Below, piece by piece: positions 49,908-62,300 of a DNA stretch of 64,000 bases. The stretch's first letter is position 1. Each line of letters starts with the position of its first letter. The DNA is taken from contig JAFEUB010000893.1 in assembly GCA_024529925.1 (NCBI GenBank), positions 319,001 to 383,000 on the forward strand, written 5' to 3'. This DNA is from Ophthalmolycus amberensis. Lineage: Eukaryota > Chordata > Actinopteri > Perciformes > Zoarcidae. The position numbers and the translations under genes were made by a program. Below the pieces are notes generated by a model. That model worked only from the letters and a program-made list of their open reading frames with translations. It did no database searches and was not told where the DNA came from.

Positions 49908-52440
49908 ATGATCCCCATCACTGAGCTGCGGTACTTTGTGGACACACAGCCGGCCTACCGCATCCTGAAACCATGGTGGGACGTGTTCACCGACTACATC
50001 TCCATCGTTATGCTTATGATCTCTGTGTTTGGGGGCACACTGCAGGTCACTCAGGACAAGATGATCTGCCTGCCCTGCAAATGGGTGGTCAACGACACCT
50101 GCCAGAAGAACTTCAATTCCACCCTCGGCGCGTCGTTGTTCGCGGAGCCCAAAGGGATCCAGTATGATCTGGACCGCCACCAGTACAACTACGTGGATGC
50201 TGTGTGCTATGAGAATAGATTGCACTGGTTTGCCAAATATTTTCCTTACCTAGTATTACTTCACACCCTCATTTTCCTAGCCTGCAGCAACTTTTGGTTT
50301 AAGTTCCCACGGACAAGTTCCAAACTAGAGCACTTTGTATCCATCCTGCTGAAATGCTTCGACTCCCCGTGGACAACTAGGGCACTGTCGGAGACGGTGG
50401 TTGAAGAGAGCGACCCGAAACCAATGAAGATGAACGGCTCAATGGACCACAAGGCGTCCGTTATCAGTGAGGATGTTGAAGCGAGTGTTCCTATGCTCCA
50501 AAGGACAAAGACGCGCTTCGAGCAGGGCATCGTAGATAGAACAGAAACGGGGGTTTTGGACAAGAAAGAGGGCGAGCAGGCCAAAGCCCTGTTTGAAAAA
50601 GTCAAGAAGTTCCGCATACATGTCGAAGAAGGAGACATTGTGTACAGGCTGTACATCCGTCAGACTATTATCAAAGTCATCAAGTTTATTTTCATAATCT
50701 GCTACACAGGGTATTACGTGCACGATATTAAATTCAGCGTCGACTGTTCGGTGAATATAGAGAGCCTGACGGGTTACAGCGTGTACCGCTGTGCTCACCC
50801 GCTGGCTACCCTTTTTAAAATCTTAGCCTGTTTCTACATTAGCTTAGTAATGGTGTATGGTTTGATCTGCATGTACACGCTTTGCTGGATGCTTCGGCGC
50901 TCTCTAAAGAAGTACTCCTTCGAGTCGATACGGGAGGAGAGCAGCTACAGTGACATCCCCGACGTGAAGAATGACTTTGCGTTCATGATGCACATGATAG
51001 ATCAGTACGACCCTCTGTACTCCAAGCGCTTTGCCGTGTTCCTCTCGGAGGTCAGCGAAAATAAGCTGAGGCAGCTCAACCTCAACAATGAGTGGACACT
51101 GGACAAGCTCCGGCAGAGGATTACCAAGAACTCTCAGGAGAAGTTGGAGTTGCACCTTTTCATGCTGAGTGGCATTCCGGACACAGTATTTGACCTGATG
51201 GAGCTGGAGGTTCTGAAACTGGAGCTCATTCCGGATATCACCATCCCGCCGATCATCGCCCAGCTGGTCAACCTGCGAGAGATGTGGCTTTACCACACGC
51301 CAGCCAAAATCGAAGCTCCCGCGTTGGCTTTTTTGCGCGAGAACCTGAAGTCTCTGCACATCAAGTTCACGGACATCAAAGAGATTCCCTTATGGATCTA
51401 CAGTCTGAAGAATCTGAGTGAGCTTCATCTGACCGGGAACCTCAGTGCGGAGAACAACCGCTACATTGTCATCGATGGGCTCCGGGAGCTCAAGAGGCTC
51501 AAAGTTCTTCGTCTGAAGAGCAATCTCACCAAGCTACCTCAGGTGGTGACCGATGTGGGCATGCACCTCCAGAAGCTCTCCGTCAACAACGAAGGCACCA
51601 AGCTGATGGTGCTCAACAGCCTGAAGAAGATGGTGAACCTGACTGAGCTGGAGCTCATTCGCTGTGATCTAGAACGCATACCGCACTCCATCTTCAGCTT
51701 GCACAACTTGCAGGAGATCGACCTGAAGGACAACAACCTGAAGACCATCGAGGAGATCATCAGCTTCCAGCACCTTCATCGGCTGGTCTGCCTTAAGCTC
51801 TGGTACAACCAGATCGCCTATATTCCCATCCAGATTGGCACACTGACCAACCTGGAGAAACTGTACCTGAACAGAAACAAGATCGAGAAGATGCCCGGCC
51901 AGTTGTTCTATTGCCGCAAGCTGCGCTTCCTGGATCTGAGCCATAACAACCTGACCTGTATCCCTACGGACATTGGCTTCCTCCAGAATCTTCAGTATCT
52001 GGCAGTTACAGCCAACAGGGTGAGTACTTGGGTTATGTTTTGGTTTACTGGAGTACTGGTTTTAAAGTCCGTCATGGTTTGTTTGCAACAATTGAAGTTA
52101 CAAATTCTAACACCGCTGTGTTTCTCTCCCATCATCTAACACCCTCCCCATCTCGACACACTAGATTGAGAGTCTGCCCAACGAGCTGTTCCAGTGCAAG
52201 AAGCTCCGCACTTTGAACTTGGGCAACAACTGCCTGCAGTCTCTGCCATCGCGGTTTGGAGAGCTGACCGGGCTTACACAGCTAGAGCTGAGAGGGAACC
52301 GTCTGGAGTGTCTGCCCGTGGAGCTGGGCGAGTGCCGACAGCTAAAGAGGACCGGTCTCGTGGTGGAGGAGGACCTCTTCAACACCCTGCCCTCGGAGGT
52401 CAAGGACCAGTTGTGGAAAACGGACAAGGAACAGCCTTGA
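49908..52440 (+). CDS. lrrc8a: LRRC8A, essential subunit of the volume-regulated anion channel
   Basis: LRRC8A (SWELL1) is the obligatory subunit of hexameric plasma-membrane channels that release chloride and organic osmolytes on cell swelling. Two coding exons, 49,908-52,019 and 52,165-52,440, encode 795 residues, against 810 in human; much of the shortfall lies in the first extracellular loop. The start MIPITELRYF matches the family and has A at -3. Four membrane helices lie near residues 22-47, 112-133, 255-285 and 305-330. The pore-lining Arg of the DLDR motif, human R103, is residue 90 here. Sequons at N62 (NDT) and N70 (NST) lie in the first loop. Leucine-rich repeats fill about 390-780. 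The AG|GT intron lies between NR and IESLP. Teleosts often keep two lrrc8a copies; which one this is cannot be told. Confidence 0.97.
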
Positions 52441-55400
52441 AGATGTCTGTGGCCCCGAGTGAAAACAGATGCTGACCAACAGCGCCCTGGCACAGGAGGA
52501 ACGTCCTCTACTCTCCCACGGGGCTTGTTGAAGCGGGCGGTAGTCCCGCTGCAGTGTACTGCCAGTAAGGTTGGGTATCGAGAACCAGTGCCAGTTGGGC
52601 ACAATTAAATTACTGAAAGCTTCTGGTCGTTCTCTTAATTCATAACTGTGCAGTCGGTTGGCCCTTCTTTTGCAAACAACTCCTCAGGCCTTTCCAGTGC
52701 AACCCAGTAATGATGCTTTTTTTTCTTTTAGCAATAATGTAGCAGTGCCATTGTGATCAGCCGCGTGGGGGTTTCATGTTGTGCTTCTCAGTAGCTGAAC
52801 ACACACTTTCTTGTCTAATCAAGATAGAATACATTATTGAAATAATCTGTCCAGTATTGTTAGTGATCAGCTTGCTCTCTCATTTGTAAAACTACATGAC
52901 CTCTGCCTCATAACCTGCAACGTGATTAATCATAAATCATTACGGGCTACAGGCTGTAACTCTTGTTTTTTATAATACTATTAATGATGCAGATGCTCAC
53001 TCACAATAATTGACGAGACATCTGATAAGATCACAAAATATGACATTGATATGTATTATGATTATGATGCCAATCACACAAGTTTTAGTCATAATAATTG
53101 TAGTCCATGCCTTTTATAACTATTGTTTTTCGGGCCTTCAAATACCTTCATTTGTGCTTATTTTGAAATTAATCTGAAAATGATGAACATACGACATAAA
53201 AACCACAAATCAAACGATGAGTCATGTCAAGAAAGGTAATGTAATCTGAGATCCGTGTGTTTGAGAGGAGACTGATGAGTTCTCATTGGTTGTTCTGAGT
53301 CTCTAGCGGTACGACGTGTGGTGTTGGGCTAGAGAGTGGAGGGTTGATGGCTTCTTCCTGGGGAACGATGTGTAGTGTGTTTGACTGAGTGCTGGGAGAA
53401 GCAATCATTCTACTGAATGCTACCCGCTGGACTATTATTCCACAATATTCCCCCCATACAATGAAGTTAGTGGAGCGTGTTATCGGCAAGCAGATACCCA
53501 AGCCATTACTGCCAGTAAACTATTCAGTGGGAATTTAGCAACATCGGTGTCAATGTCATGCTGCGTTCACATTGTTTGTATGTAATGAGTTGCACAAATC
53601 CAATGAGGTTTTGCATGAGGTGAGTCACGTCGGCATTAAAAGCATTGAATTGAAGTTCATACGGGATAACACAATCGTGACATTGAAATGGATCGTCAGT
53701 GATATGTTTGAAACAAACGCTTACCTGAAACACTACATTGCTTTATTCTCACCTGGCCTCAGCTTGTTAGTAATGTTTCTGTTTAAGTCATGCTGAACTG
53801 CATTAGTCAAAATGTGGTGCAATGTTCAGTGTAGATGCTCAACTGTGCGTGAGATGACGGCCATCTTTGATCGTAATCTATTCCACTTCCTGTATTGGAG
53901 TCATTAAGGTGAGGTCAATGTGGATATGTTTTTTCTAAGACAAAGAACAATGCAATTATGTCCAACATTTCTGAAGCGTCATCGTCAGTGAAAAACTAGC
54001 TACATTCCACTTAATGTATACGGGCAAATTGTAATTCCTACAAATTATTCTCTCATCGGCAAAGAGAGATTTATTTTTTTTAAAGAGCCATGGCTGTCAG
54101 ATCGGTTGCCTTAACTTTGATTCACTCCTGTGTTATGTATCATTTCTGTTATACAAAAACAACAAAAGTGTTGTGGAGTTTTTGGATGCAGATACTTGTC
54201 TCTAAAGCTGCACTAGACAACCCACGCCCAGCTGATAATGGGAGTAACAGGGCAGCTTTGTTTGTTTTTATGTTTTGCTTTAAATGTTTCATTCATAACT
54301 TCCTGTGGACTCCTCACATACCTGACACCAGTAACCAACGAGGGCCAATAAAAGATCCATATGGTGTGTTAACAGTGATTAACGTTTATACGTTTAAAAT
54401 GTTGGTTGACGTTTATTGTGCAAAGGTTTGTTCTTTTTCTGTGCCAGATATACTCTCCTCTTATGGAAACACATTCCTCTTTTTTTTTTTATCACAAAGT
54501 CAAAATGACAAAATATATTTTGTTTTATAACAGCAAGCAGGTCCTGGGTTCATGCACACGGCAGTGTAAATGTCTTAGTTTCTCTTTTTACTCATAATTG
54601 TGGGAGATATTTTTTTTGACGCTAATGGGCCTCCGTACTTTTTCCAGGTCCGGTCATCTAATTGTCATTTATTTCTCTGATTTCAATGTGTGTTCAATTA
54701 TAGAGAAAAGTGTGAAACTGTTTGCCTGAGAGTGACTTTTCTGCACTTGTGTTTTGCCACAGTAAGCAGCACCATGCTAAAAATACATAATTCTAGATCA
54801 ATGCACTGACACAGCACAACTCCCAACAGGCGTTCTTGTGTTTACCCAGAGAACAAAGTCATCAGTTTATGTTTTAATAAACCTAACTGCAAAGAACACT
54901 TAGACAGGAGCAATAGTACAGTGACTATGGGTTGAAAAGCGTAGGAACAGTTTAAGACGTGTACATTTATTTCAGCAACATGTTTAACTATGCTATATTG
55001 TGCAATATTGCCTTCATTTCCACTATGTAAAGTGGATGTAGTTTGATGTAGTTTTCACATGTGCACGGGCATTCTTTTGGTCACATTCATTTTTACTACG
55101 GTGAGGGTGAGGAGTTGAGAGAATGCTTTTGCGCCTGTCCCACAAGTTACATTTATGTAAACGCAAATAATAATACAATTTCATGAATATAACAAATGTT
55201 TTGTATGTATGAGAAGGTTTGACTGCCAGCCGTGAGATTAAATTCGATATCGGGTATTTAATAAGTATTTAGGTTTGTTTCTGTTTCAGAACTACTCCTA
55301 GAAAGACAAATTATTTACCTGTAAGTCCAGAAGACCTCAGCAATACACCGCAGATTTCGACAATCAGCTATTCTCAATAAGACTGACGGCAGAGAACCTT

Positions 55401-56156
55401 TTGTCAAATGTAAAGTGTTTCACATGCACTGCGAGTAAACGTTAAGTACGGCAAACAAGCATGGTGTAGGTTGCTAGTAAAATGGTATGAAATAGATTTG
55501 CGTTTATAGTTGTTAATCTTTTTGTTCTGTTTGCCCTTTTTTACAATTATGATTTTATTTTTACAACACTTGGTATTACAGTATAACTAAATTACTCAGG
55601 AAACCAGCCAGTACTCACTCCTTGTTTGAGTTGATTGCCTTTTTTTTATTTTTTTTATTACACCTGTTATTTTTTATTATTTTAAACAATTGTTTTATAC
55701 AGTTAGTTTTATATGCATATCTATACATTCTTCCTAGTTTTGGTGTATTTAATATGGACTGCTGGTTTAAAACTAAATGTGTTTGTGTTTTTAAAGAAAC
55801 CACTTGGTTTAACATTGATTCTGCGTTTTCCTCAATGACCATGTACAAATGGAGCTGTGTTTCAGAATTATTGTGTCTTCATCAGGATTAGCACGGATGC
55901 ATGTGTGTATGTTGGCATGATGAGACTTTCTCATCCTGTGATGTCCATCTTTGTTCTTTCTCTTTAAATCATTTTTGGGTACAAAATCCTGATTTTCAAT
56001 GTTTCCCATTTGGCTTCATGCATTGTTGGTTTGTCAAATTTGCCATTAATAAGGAAATATTCTGTGTGTCTGTATTAAAATGAATTATGTCACATAGTAT
56101 TCTGTTTAAATATGTGTCCCATCTTTTCCTGCACACGATCCACGAGAGGTAATAAA
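52441..56156 (+). other. lrrc8a: lrrc8a 3' UTR (extent uncertain)
   Basis: Downstream of the stop, AT-rich DNA continues without another gene. AATAAA signals occur at 54,876-54,881 and 56,151-56,156. If the distal one is used, the 3' UTR is about 3.7 kb. Open frames such as 54,090-54,530 have no recognisable motif. Confidence 0.45.
56151..56156 (+). terminator. lrrc8a: Candidate lrrc8a distal poly(A) signal
   Basis: AATAAA followed by CTTGGTTGACC and a T/G-rich stretch, 624 bp before the ppil3 start codon. Confidence 0.4.
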
Positions 56157-56779
56157 CTTGGTTGACCTAATTTGTCTTGTTGAAATTTGAATTTTGTGAA
56201 TGACTGTGTTCTGTTGTATTTTGGTGTTGGATAGATAATATGTCAACTGCCCAGCGTTGTGTTTGGGATTATGCACCAAAGCACAAAATCAACTGGCATG
56301 AGGCTTCAAGGTGCATCCTGCTCGACTACCTCATGTTGAGTTCCTGTCTTTAACAAGGTCCCTGTATCAAAATCTAATACAATCATTATCCCAGTTTTGT
56401 GCCCGTGTGTTGCATGTAACCCAAAACAAATCTGGTAGGTATATAATTTAAGCAGAGAAACCATATAAAAATTGTAAACATTTCACAGAATGGGAAAATT
56501 GGGGGGCTAACCCCATAATTTCCATCCAGGGGCCACATAACATGTTCATTTGACCATGTCTGAACAGCATCACAAGTGTTAAACCTCTGCAGAGACTGTG
56601 TGGTTATGGCTGTTTACATTGAGCTTCAACAGCTCTGTGCAGAGGTAAATATGTCACTATAATCGTTTAGTTTTTTTTTCGTAGATCGTAAATTCCCTGC
56701 GGAACCATTCTTTGCTAGGCCACTGCACCTACACGGACATGTTTTTCCGACACACTTGTCCAAAGACGCAACGTTTGAA

Positions 56780-58528
56780 ATGGTAAATTTGATTGTCGAC
56801 ATTTTCAGCAGATATCTGTTGTCTTAAAAACAACAGAACCGTTTAAGTAAATGTCAACGAATACGGTGTTTTAAGGCCTATTCGTTTGTTAGGAGCCAGG
56901 CGAGAGACTTCCCTTTTGTAAGGAGAACGTGCTTATTTTGTTACAGTCAGGCTAATGTGCTAAGCTAGCTAGCAAACTGTAATGAATGGTGATTCATGTG
57001 CCTCCTAAAAGTTAACGTTTTGGGCTTAATGATTATTCTTCTTTTCCTCATGTTACAGGCTGTTACCCTTCAAACAGATCTAGGAGAAATTAAAATCGAA
57101 TTGTTTTGTGAGCGCGCACCGAGAACATGTGAGGTAAGTGACCTAACTTTGGCTACAGTTAACGTTACGTCACACGCTGCAAGCGTTGGCTGAAAGTTGC
57201 ATTAAAGTTGTTATATTATTCTATATATACAGTCTCTCAGTGGTGGATGGAAGTTATTTTACTAAAGTAAAAGTATCAATGCCACCGTGTGTTAATATTA
57301 CCCTACAAGTAAAGATTAATGCATTCAAGTATTGGGATCAAAAAGTAATGCAAAATGGCCCATTTCAGAATAATGTATTCTTTTCAGCTGGGGGATTCTT
57401 TTGTCTAATTTATTTACTGCAGGGTGGTCTTATCCATACAATTACATCATAGTTTATTACTTTCATATATTTTGTAATCTGCCTCTGCAAAATAACAATT
57501 AACTAAAGCTATCAAAATAAATGTAGCCGAGTGAAATGTACAATATTTACCCCCACAATGTAATAGATTAAGTAGTACAAAGAACAAAAATGGAAATACT
57601 CAAGTACAAGTACCTCAAATTGTAATTAAGTACAATACTTCAATAAAGTACTTGGATACATTTCATCACTGCAGTCTCTTTAATATTCCTTTTTTTTTTT
57701 AAGGATTTAACTTGGACTATCCTAACACATATATTTCACTATTTACAGAACTTCCTTGCTTTGTGTGCCAGTGGCTTCTACACTGGATGTGTCTTCCACC
57801 GCAATATTAAAGGTTTCATGGTTCAAACTGGAGATCCGACAGGTATGGGATTGTTGTTGCATCTGCTGCATATCAACACTGAAATGGCAGAATTCTCATC
57901 CTCACTTCTTGATCGTCATTCCCCGTATTTTGATTAAACCAATCAGGCACAGGCAAAGGAGGAACAAGTATATGGGGCCGCAAATATGAAGATGAGTTCA
58001 GTGAGCACCTAAAAGTGAGTACCTACTAGTTCTAGCATGTTGGCCTAATATTTCATCGGGGTTCATCACTCTTCAGCATTGTAACTTTTGTGTTCTTTGG
58101 CTTTCTTTTATTTCAGCATAATGTAAGAGGAGTGGTCTCAATGGCAAACAATGGCCCCAACACAAATGGCTCGCAGTTTTTCTTCACGTATGCCAAACAG
58201 CCCCATCTGGACATGAAGTACACGGTGTTTGGAAAGTACGCAGCCTTTTATACAGATAAATGGGTGTTACGTGAGATGGAAATAATGATTGTTGGACATT
58301 TATTTCGGCTCTGCAGACAGCTGCTTGGTGTGCCTGAAAGTTAGATTGTTTAGAATGTATTTTATTGAAGCAGCTGACATCTTTATCTCTTCCACGCGTA
58401 GGATCATCGATGGCCTGGAAGCGCTGGATGAACTGGAGAAACTTCCCGTCAATGAGAAGACGTTCAGACCGCTGACGGAAACCCGGATAAAGGATGTGAC
58501 CATTCATGCCAATCCTTTTGCTGCATAG
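56780..58528 (+). CDS. ppil3: PPIL3, spliceosomal cyclophilin-type peptidyl-prolyl isomerase
   Basis: PPIL3 is a single-domain nuclear cyclophilin found in spliceosomal complexes. Coding exons are 56,780-56,782, 57,059-57,133, 57,749-57,842, 57,947-58,014, 58,117-58,235 and 58,402-58,528, all GT-AG with matching phases, giving 161 residues, the same length as human PPIL3. The first coding exon ends exactly after the ATG. The core shows the cyclophilin signature FHRNIKGFMVQTGDPTG (residues about 42-58), GGTSIWG, ANNGPNTNGSQFFF and KYTVFGK, and the protein ends DVTIHANPFAA. The position of the cyclosporin-contacting Trp of cyclophilin A falls in QPHLDMKY and is not Trp, as in the PPIL3 family, so weak drug binding is expected. 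Intron 2 carries a hAT-type insertion. Confidence 0.96.
57238..57671. mobile_element. Non-autonomous hAT-type element in ppil3 intron 2
   Basis: The 434-bp element begins CAGTGGTGGATGGAAGT and ends TACATTTCATCACTG, so its ends are imperfect inverted repeats starting CAGTG. It is flanked by a perfect 8-bp direct duplication, CAGTCTCT (57,230-57,237 and 57,672-57,679). An 8-bp duplication with CAGTG-type ends is the hallmark of hAT transposons. It has no transposase frame. Subterminal AAGTACTT-like words recur near the right end. Confidence 0.9.
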
Positions 58529-59084
58529 ACAGTTTTCTCTTCAAATATGCAAATAGGCCTTGAACACAAACTTGGACTCTGATATTTCCAATAAGCCTAT
58601 TGATGCAGTTTAAAGTACCCTGCCAAAGTTAAAATGGATAACTTGTTAGAGGCTAGAAATTAGATAGAAAGCTCCCAGACATCATCATGACACGGACTCT
58701 GAAATTATATAATGCTGAGCTGTCCTAACAAAATCACATTTTTGTACCAGCGTTTTCTAATATTTTTGTTGTAAACGTCATTTAAATTCTGAGTCAAACT
58801 TACTTAGTGGTTTAAATATGTCAACACTTAAATTGCTGTCCATCCTGAAGCAAAATGCATGTGTATACTCTTTCAAATGTTTTAACTTGGTATGCTTATT
58901 GTTATTTTATGAAATGATTTGCATTGCAATTAAAGGCTAACCCTTTTCTGTTCATCTTCATAAATTCAGAGTTTAGTCCAAAAAGAAAACACGCCCCCGA
59001 CTTTGTACCCCACTGCTACACACAGTCTGATCCTTTTTTTATTCTTGATAGGCAATGTAAATAAGCTGTCAATGTTTTGTACTA

Positions 59085-59090
59085 AATAAA
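59085..59090 (+). terminator. ppil3: ppil3 poly(A) signal
   Basis: AATAAA 557 bp after the ppil3 stop codon and about 210 bp before the start of the SDR gene. It is the first canonical AATAAA after the stop. Confidence 0.6.
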
Positions 59091-59099
59091 ACGTTTGTA

Positions 59100-59300
59100 A
59101 ATAATACATCTGTGTGCAAAAATGACTATTGTTAAATGTCACCACTTCGACAGACTTGATGCTTAAGGGTTACGGTTGGAAGTCTAAAACTGAAGCAGCG
59201 CTGTCAAACCGATGAGCACCTCCTACGTCATCACTAGTGGACGAAGTGTGTTTCGCTGTCCGTAGCAAGTTCATACAAACTACATTAAAACCCCGCAGAA
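59100..59300 (+). promoter_or_regulatory. Probable promoter of the SDR gene
   Basis: The short gap between the ppil3 poly(A) signal and the SDR start must hold the SDR promoter. A CRE/ATF-like TACGTCATCA lies at 59,224-59,233, about 70 bp before the ATG. No TATA box is seen. Confidence 0.35.
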
Positions 59301-62300
59301 ATGGCCTCAGACAACGCATTTAAAGTAAGTCTACTTTGACTACTTCATTATGGCTTTATACCAACTTAACATCTGTTCATCGTGAGGTTCGGTACCTGCG
59401 TGGACACCTGATGGACATGTTTGTGTGTTCCAGGTGTCTTCCCTGCGGGATAAAGTGACCCTCATAACGGGTGCCAGCTCGGGCATCGGTGCAGGCACGA
59501 GCGTCCTGTTCGCCAAACTCGGAGCGCTGTTGGCTCTGAACGGACGCGACGTGGACAATCTAAAGAAAATAGCCAAACAGTGCACCGACTGAGGAGCAGC
59601 CGAGGTAGCCGACCCTCACACTGAGCTGTGCACCAACGTTATGTGACTTGGGATGAAATATTAACTAGAGTACAAACATGTCGACACCGTTCAATGCAGT
59701 CTTTTGTGGACCAAGAGTAGAGAGGATCAAGATTCTACACTTTTAATGTTTTTATGAATGGAGTTTGGTGGTCCGCTTGTGTAAAAACGTAAACGTACAA
59801 TCACCAAAGCCTCGCACGTTAAGTTGCAAGTGAATATTCGTCAAAATGTCGCGTTAAAAAGTCTGCTATCAATATATTGAGCCGCAATGCATTGTTGGAT
59901 GAGCACATCCACATGTGTTAAATGTGTGTTATAAAGTGTAAATACATGTAGACAATGTAAAATGACCATTTGTGACACTGGTGCATACATGCTGACACAT
60001 TAAAAACAACCTGCAAACAATCTTACTTCATCATCCAAACATTACTGCCTTTAACAAAGTGATTTGTTCAGTTCAGTATTGTGTGACTATGATCTTGAAA
60101 AAAAAAATGCCTTTAAATTCCTAACACGTCTGTGTTTTATTAGCCTTTGCTGGTTCCTGGAGACCTCACTGACGGAGACGGTGAAGAAGACGGTGGAGCA
60201 AACTATCGCTCACTTCGGCAGACTGGATGTCCTCGTTAACAGCGCTGGTATCCTGGCCATGGGCAGCATAGAGACAACAGACATGGCTCAGTACGACAGG
60301 ATCATGAACATCAATGTCAGGTAGGATAACGCAGAGCATCATAAAGATATATCAGTGCTAAACCTACAGTAGTACAGGTTGATTAGTAGCTGGGATATGG
60401 CGGATGACTCTCAAGTTCAAATGGAAGTTGGCTGAAGTGATGCATGGATGTATTTCAAAAGGGCCCGCAAGGACACAAGACTAGTAGTGATTACTCCCAC
60501 ACTTGATATGTAGTGTTCACGTATGTATTGTTGATCATTTTTAGTTTGAATGTCCCCTCACGTTTGTTTCATTCTCCAGAACCGTATACCACCTGACTCA
60601 GCTGTGTGTGCCCCACCTGATCAAGACCAAAGGCTCCATTGTCAACGTATCCAGTGTCAACGGACAGAGATCAGTGGGTATTACAGCGGGCCACCTATTC
60701 ACGACCACACCCACTTCATGTATTTCTTACTTGTAGTGCTTTCTCTCTGTAGTTCCCTGGTGTGCTGGCCTATTGCATGTCCAAGTCCGCCATTGATCAG
60801 TTCACACGTTGTACAGCACTTGGTGAGTGAGACATTTATACTATGTATTATGTTAAGCATTGTACAAAGTTCACAGTCAATAACATGACTCTTTTATTTC
60901 AGAGCTGGCGTCAAAGCAAGTCAGAGTGAACTCTGTCTGGTGAGGGTTTTAATGAAATTATTTTGGATGTATGCAATTAGCTAACACATAGCCCATGCTT
61001 TTCTGATTCATAAAGATAGATAGATAGATAGATGTAAACTTTATTTATCCCCAGGGGGAAATTCGTTTGTTTCAGCAGCAATTTACAGAGTAAAATATAA
61101 CATATGGAATGCACAATATCTACAGTACAATAAAATAACAGAGCAGATATTGAATATAGTGGTATTAATTAAATAAAATTAGCAACTAGTAAACTAAACA
61201 ACCTGGACAGTAGAGCCAGGATCACCAACAACAAGCAACAGCCGTGTAGCGTTGTAGTCATGTGAAGGACGACGATCTGGCCCGAGGTGTTTTATTATAA
61301 AGTCTAATGGCAGTGGGCAGGAATGTTTTTCTGAATCTGTCCTTGTGACAGCGGAGCTGGATCAGTCTGTTGGAGAAAGTGCTCCTCTGTCCCTGCAGTA
61401 GGTGGTGGAGAGGGTGGTCCTGGTTATCCAATATGGATAATAGTTTCTTCAGTGTCCTCCTCTCCACCACCTCTTCCAGATAGTCTTGTTTGCAGCCAAT
61501 GATGGAGCCGACCTTCTTAACTAGTTTGTTAAGTCTGTTGGTGTCTCCGGCTCCAATGCTGCTCCCCCAGCAGACTACGGCGAAGTACAGTGCACTGGCC
61601 ACAACAGACTGATAGAACATCTCCAACATCTTGCTGCACACGTTGAAGGATCGAAGTTTCCTCAAGAAAAAGAGTCGACTCATCCCCTTCTTGTACACAG
61701 CGTTGATGTTGTTCTTCCAGTTCAGTCTGCTGTCGATGGAGACACCCAGGTACTTGTACTCCTCCACCATGTCCACATCCTCTCCCAGAACTCTCAGCGG
61801 TTGTGGAGACGTCGTCTTCCTCCTGAAGTCGACCACCATCTCTCTGGTCTTGGCCACGTTCAGACGCAGGTGATTTCTAAAGCATTTATATCAGTTGTTT
61901 CTGTTGGAAATGAATTCCATTGATGCACCATATCTTGTGTCCCTGCTCCTGCTGCATCTCTTCAGCCCTGGTGTGATCATCACAGAGGTCCACAAGAGAG
62001 CAGGACTAGATGAGGACCAGTATGCCCAGGTAACGCATACGTGTTGCCACTAAAACAGATGTATTCCTTCAGAGGTTGTCATCTCCTAGCATCTGATAGC
62101 ACACGAGACAAATAACAAACACTCGGTGTCTGTCAATCTTTTGCTTTTCACCCATCCAGTTTCTTGCAAAGTGCAAGCAGACCCATGCCCTGGGTCGACC
62201 AGGGGAGGTGGAAGAAGTGGCCCACGGCATCGCCTTCCTGGCCTCCGATGCCGCCAGCTTCATTACTGGAGTGAACCTCCCCGTTGACGGGGGCCGCCAT

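Noticed and set aside
54090..54530. 146-codon open frame downstream of lrrc8a
   Set aside because: It falls in the probable lrrc8a 3' UTR and has no recognisable motif.
59590..59592. In-frame TGA read as selenocysteine in the SDR gene
   Set aside because: No selenoprotein is known in this family, a separate frameshift follows in exon 3, and I saw no SECIS-like structure after the stop.
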